From Polyodon spathula (taxonomy: Eukaryota > Chordata > Actinopteri > Acipenseriformes > Polyodontidae), in assembly GCF_017654505.1 (NCBI RefSeq), contig NC_054565.1, positions 4,373,283 through 4,437,282 on the forward strand: a DNA stretch of 64,000 nucleotides. Reading direction: 5' to 3'. Position numbers and translations under genes: made by a program. Below are positions 58,838-64,000 of the stretch, one piece after another; position 1 is the first letter of the stretch; each line of letters starts with the position of its first letter. The notes beneath the pieces were generated by a model. That model had not been told where the DNA came from, ran no database searches, and worked only from the letters and a program-made list of their open reading frames with translations.

Positions 58838-61800
58838 ATGGGGTTGATTTTAATAAGAAACCTGACACTCTGTTTAGTTGTGTTTGTGTTTAGCAGCTGC
58901 GAGCGCCTAATCAGCAGGTGGGCATGGTGCATCACAGCGCCAAGAATAGAAGGGTCCTGCTTGCACACGTGTCTGCTATACTGGGTGAGCTCTGCTATCC
59001 CTAAATTAACTCCCTGTTCCTCAGGCAGTTCACCCAACTCCAACCTTGGATATAGACATGATTGTTGTTTCATTGCAGCTTCCTTCCAGGACAAACCCCC
59101 AATGTTTTTACAATAGCTGTGTGATCTGTATAAATTGGGACCCTTTCATTCCTGTTCTGCTGTATCAAACCTAACACACACACACTGCTTGTTCCCACAA
59201 CTAAAGACATCAGGAAGGAGGTCCACTGGGAGCTGAGAACTGAACACTCACTGTGTGACATGATTCAAACTGCGGTTTCTCCCTGAAAATAGCATCCATT
59301 TGATATGAACAGATTAATTCCAGAACAATCAACAGCCTCTCTCATATGATCTTGGATACCAGTTTCACTCATAAAAGAGAAAGTTGGTAAATGTTTGGGA
59401 TTTTATATAGATAAAGTGCACATTTTTTTGCCTTGGCAGAGGCTTAATAAAAGAAAGCTCAGGAAAAAAAGAGTTTGCGGTTCAGGAGAGCAAAATGTGT
59501 AAACAGCGCCATGGCAACTGACTTCACCTTGAATGTAACGCCTTTTACCTTGTGAAAGACAATGGGGTGCTGAAGAAGTCTCTACGGCTTATCCAGAAGA
59601 TGGAAAAGAATTGTAGCGTGTGTACATGTAATGTCTGTGTGGATACTAAATGGAAATGCAATAAAGCCTGTGTGGCCTTGGAACCTTAAAGGAATTTCAG
59701 GACCTTGGAGAGATCCTTGTTTTCCATCCCTGCTAATTGAACAGGATTTGGTCAGGCAAGTCTTGTGTATTTTTCCAGTGGTTTAATCAAAATATGAATC
59801 AATTATCTACACAATGTAATTTAAATATATGTTGTTTGAGTTATGCTATATCAATATATGTCTATCTATATAATATATAAAAATGAAATACACAGCATAT
59901 GCATATGGGAGTGCCCATAAGAAATGACATTGGTTTGAGATACTAAATCATTAAGCTGCCTGAATGCAATTTAAAAGTACATAGTTACAAAATAATGCCT
60001 TATCTAATACGCAGTATCATCACTTCATAGATCTCATGTGTTCCAATATGAAAGATGCACACATGTTAAACATGCATGTGATTTTTAACAGTACTTTTTC
60101 ATAGCATTTGTAAATAGACTCTTACATTCTTTTCCAAGCTGCTCTTCTCATTGAATGAATGCAGCTGACTCACACACGTTGCTTCTGGGAGTTTCAGCCC
60201 ATGTTGGAAAAACAATTCATAACATTATGGTTTTATTTGACACTGACGCTTCATATATATATTTCCAGAAAAAAACACATTATTTTCTTTAAAAGAACTC
60301 ACACTCCTAAAAGCTACACACCTCCCATGGCTTGCATTTAAGTATCACTAAAACTATAATGGATTTGTTTTTAATGTCGACTTCATGTGACCTTACAAAG
60401 TTGAAGGACAGAAGTGTAGCATTGAAGTATCTGCAAGGTGTGTTCAATGAATATTCTTCACCAACAGCTTCAAATAAATTACCATTAAAAAAAATCAAAT
60501 TCACCTATAACATGTTTTTCATCTAGGAAAATATGAGACCAACGAATAATGGCAAGATATATTAGGTCAGATTTAGCTGAATTATTTTGTTGGCACCATG
60601 ATAAGAAAGAAGTAGAGAACAGCCCCCTGAATGGATGCAATCTGAGACCAAGTCAAGGATTTAACACTAGAGTGGGAGGCTGCATTCTCAAGGACTCTAT
60701 ATGAGTCTTATTGCCACAGCTTTAATATGATTAACTGCTGCTTTTTTAGATGTAGATTAATACTAGTTTATGACTTAATTATCAAAAGTAACATTAGGTA
60801 GTCCAAGGATAGGGCTAATCAGGGTCTGTGAAACCATCCGTTAGTTTTTTTCTTTTTTTTTTTTTTAATTCCTGGATTTTATTTTTAAAGTTTACAATGT
60901 GTTGCTTCCAAGTCTGAATGAGTTACTATGGACCCTGAAGGGTGTGTGTTTATCCAGACTACTGAGTCACTGTCTTGCAGGATATTGGAATCTGAGTGAA
61001 AGGTAATGGGAAGGAACAATAACACAACATTTAAGAAAATCTTGAACGCAAGTACTGATATTTATCACCGCTTTTGGAAAATGGCACGTATAAGCTTTTT
61101 GCACAATATGAAGCTACTCAACTGCTCACTGTTTTATAACTCAGTTAGATTCAGAACTGGAGATACCTGGGCTAAGGAGTAAGAACATTCATGGTTCAAT
61201 CTCCAGTGTTAAAATATTTACAATGATTGCATGGGGCACAGGGGGATAATATTGTAATTAATAGAGGTCTCACCTCAATGGGCATGGCAGTAAGAGCAGT
61301 ATGTTCGAGTCTGAAATAAGATTAGGGAAACATGTGGACCTGATTCAAGACTTCTCAATTCCCCTCTTTATTAAACAATAACAATTTTGTTAATTTAATA
61401 ACTATACATAAACCACTGCTACCCTTCAATGAAAATGCAGTTCGCAATTAAAATTACCAAAGATCCAGTCTGCGCATCCCATTGTTAGTCTTTCTGCTGT
61501 TGAGTGATAACAGTTTAATAAAAAAAAAACAAACAAACAAAAAAAACAGTTTCTTCATGGGACAGTCTAGAGGGTTTTAATATTCAATATTATAACAGCC
61601 CTTCAGTACTGATCTTTCCATGCGCCATAAGTCAATCAGAGCAGTGTTGGGAAAAGTTACCCCTATTCATTTAAAGTGTGAACCAATAAAAATGCAACAC
61701 CTTCCTAATATAACTAATTATTTCATAGCTGAATAACCCTTCAAGAACAGAATGCTTCTTACAGCAGACGGCTAATTGTTCAGTGTCTCATTTATCATTG

Positions 61801-64000
61801 CAACAATTTATTCAGCTGTCAATGATCTATGCAGTTAATCATATTTGTGAAATCCAGCATGGCAAGATTGTTCAAAACACCTGGTGCTGGTATAATTCTG
61901 GTTAATACAGGAAAATCATATGCTTTATATTCAGTATGTATGTTAGGATCCAGAGTCGAAGTGTACTGCATTGGCAGAATCCCAAGGATCTCATTGGCTT
62001 TGGCCAGGCCATTTTAACTATCCACTATGAACCCCACTGATGACCCCACTATTTAGATAGCTAAATGGCTGATTGAGATAAAATGTTGAACTCAATTTTA
62101 GATATATTTACAAAAGTAAATTCAGCCATTTAGTAAAGTACCTTTTAGAGTAAAACATGCATACTAAATTAGGTCATTAACACATTGAAAAAAATGTTTA
62201 AAAATATACCACTTTTCTGTCTTACTATTGAGAATACACTTACCTTGGTCAGTTTTTACTGGTGTAATTTCATTAGAAATAGTTACATGAGAAAGCAGTA
62301 ACAAGCTGTTATAATGCAGAATGGTTTGCAAAATCCATAGAGATACAGCACAGCAATGTGAGCTTACATTGCTTTACCCCAAAGCCAATGTGCCCTGCAC
62401 TGCAGGAACATCTCTAAAGCGAGCTGAAGGTTATTCGGTTTCCATGCATATCCAGCCAATAGCCCTTCTGATTCCTTGCAAAGACAGCCATTGTGGTAGC
62501 CCTGCTCTGTAACTTGTATTCAGTAGGAACTGGACTGAGCCTGAGACCACAAATTTGACAAGAAACAAACAAAAATGGTTTCCAGTGGCAGATGACCCAC
62601 AGGGAGTGGATTTTCTCTTGATGGCCCTGCAAGTCGGTACCAGATTTTAGTACTCAAGAAATGGCCCTGAGCTCCGGTTACTCCACTCAAGAACAATGAT
62701 CTGTTTTGACTGCTGAAACTATCTTTGGTTGAGAGAAAACCGGAAGATCAATAAAGGGGGGGTCAAGATTTTTTTTTAAAGTCTGAAAACAAATTCTCTC
62801 TCTTCTTTTAAAGGGACGTTTAAGACGTTCCTTTTTATTAAACCACAATGCATACAGACAACCATCTAGGGTTAATCCTTTTCAAATGGGGATAGTCATT
62901 TCCTTGAAAAAAAAAAAAAAAAGTGATTACTTGGCAGAGTTTGGATCAATAGCTTTTTGGGAAAATGGAGACAGAATTACTTGCAAAAAAGTAGTTTTCA
63001 TTGCAAGACCTGACACAGTAATAAATCAGGACTTCCAAACAGGGCTGTTTATTTTGCTTGCTGATTTTACAAGAAGTTACTTTTATTAAAAAGCAATATA
63101 GAAATAATGAAGAACACTGTCTAAAATCCCGATATTAAATTATTTTATGTGTATATGTTCATCACATCGAGTCATAAGATGTCAAGAGGAAAACATTTGA
63201 ATTGAAAAACACTTAGTGGAAACTGCTGCCTGGTCAAATAGACCCAAAACATAATAGAAGGAATAAAACAGGATTTTTATTTGCTATAAAGGGCGCACAG
63301 GTTTTATTAAACCTGTGCAATGTTCTTCGGATTGTACAAAATGTTCAATAATTCAATTTTTTAATACTTCAATCAAATCACTCTCCTGCCTAATACTTCA
63401 CTTCATATTATAGTGTATATAAACAACACTTTTCAAAAGGTCAGTTTAAAAACAGATTTTGTGAGTTTTCTTTTCTGCTGTTTTCTGAAATAATGTTGCA
63501 CACAAGTCCATGAAACCTATTTTGCTTATTAGCACACTCCCATTACAGAAACACATGCTCCTATCTGTGTGGTTATACAGTAGTGTTTAGTTTAGAGCCT
63601 TTGTTTAAAGAGGGATCTGTGATAATGTTGCCAGTACTTGTACAATATGGATATTAATGCATATTTTTTTAACCAAATAATTATACATTATCCAATAAAT
63701 TCATATAATAGGAACTGTAGTAGCTATTTCTGACAAACTGACTAATTAAAAAAAAAAAATAGAAATAAGTTAGTGTAAGAAGGTATTCCAGGCAAGTCGC
63801 CTAACATAATATAAATAACAACTTACTGGCAGCATGTACAAGTGTGTAAGTGTCACCCCATTTGAAAGTCTGTTTACTGCACCTACAAGAGGTCACAAAA
63901 AGGATTGAGAACCTTCTCGAACAGCAGAGGCGTGACATTTCTAACCACATAAATGTATACTAAACACGACTTTCCAAGAATAATACCTCTGCAGAACCAA
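58838..64000. other. Long non-coding stretch, no gene seen
   Basis: About 5 kb with only short random frames, poly-A and poly-T tracts (for example near 60850, 61520 and 62907) and no named repeat. No exon is supported. Confidence 0.4.

Overview
This window looks like a gene-poor stretch of a vertebrate nuclear genome. It is AT-rich and has no operon-like coding, no convincing multi-exon gene and no recognisable RNA gene. Most of what can be named is transposable-element debris and simple repeats. The mix is Tc1/mariner, pogo/Tigger and hAT relics, a Tx1/L1-like LINE, CR1/L2-like LINE ends, a Penelope-like element, several tRNA-derived SINE families including a MIR/CORE-like one, solo LTRs, and many long (TA)n and (AAT)n arrays. 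This points to a ray-finned fish, and the general texture suggests a non-teleost such as a sturgeon or paddlefish. That species-level guess is inference from remembered repeat style and is weak.

Layout. 0-7.8 kb: a 25-bp minisatellite, a solo LTR in reverse orientation with a 5-bp target duplication, and compound (TA)(TAGA), (TAA), (TA) and (CAA)(AAT) arrays. 7.8-13 kb: mostly unique sequence with a LINE scrap, two copies of a short interspersed repeat and a palindrome. 12.9-13.8 kb: an LTR that runs into a 500-N assembly gap. 13.8-24.8 kb: mostly unique sequence, with a MIR-like SINE, one half of an inverted-repeat element and a TA-flanked non-autonomous pogo/Tigger element. 24.8-31.4 kb: a dense repeat zone with LTR pieces, SINEs and a nearly full-length but broken Tc1 transposon that sits inside a (GT)/(TA) microsatellite. 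31.4-36.1 kb: retroelement wreckage, namely a 5'-truncated Tx1-like LINE whose 3' end abuts a (TC)n array, the start of a Penelope-like element with a decayed hammerhead-like motif, LINE C-terminal fragments and a MIR-like SINE. 36-49 kb: mostly unique sequence with three SINE or LINE insertions, inverted (ATT)/(AAT) arrays and a palindromic (TG)(TA)(CA) array. 49-56.3 kb: a solo LTR with target duplication next to a nearly identical 0.34-kb tandem duplication, two SINE copies sharing a tail, a hairpin element, a second Tc1 relic and a hAT-type MITE. 56.3-64 kb: unique sequence with one LINE scrap and one MIR-like SINE.

No intact protein-coding gene is called. The longest open frames are explained by microsatellites, by Ns, or by the antisense strand of LINE sequence. 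A few unique, TAAT-rich blocks could be conserved non-coding elements, and two short segments look like possible exons. Both ideas need comparison with other genomes.
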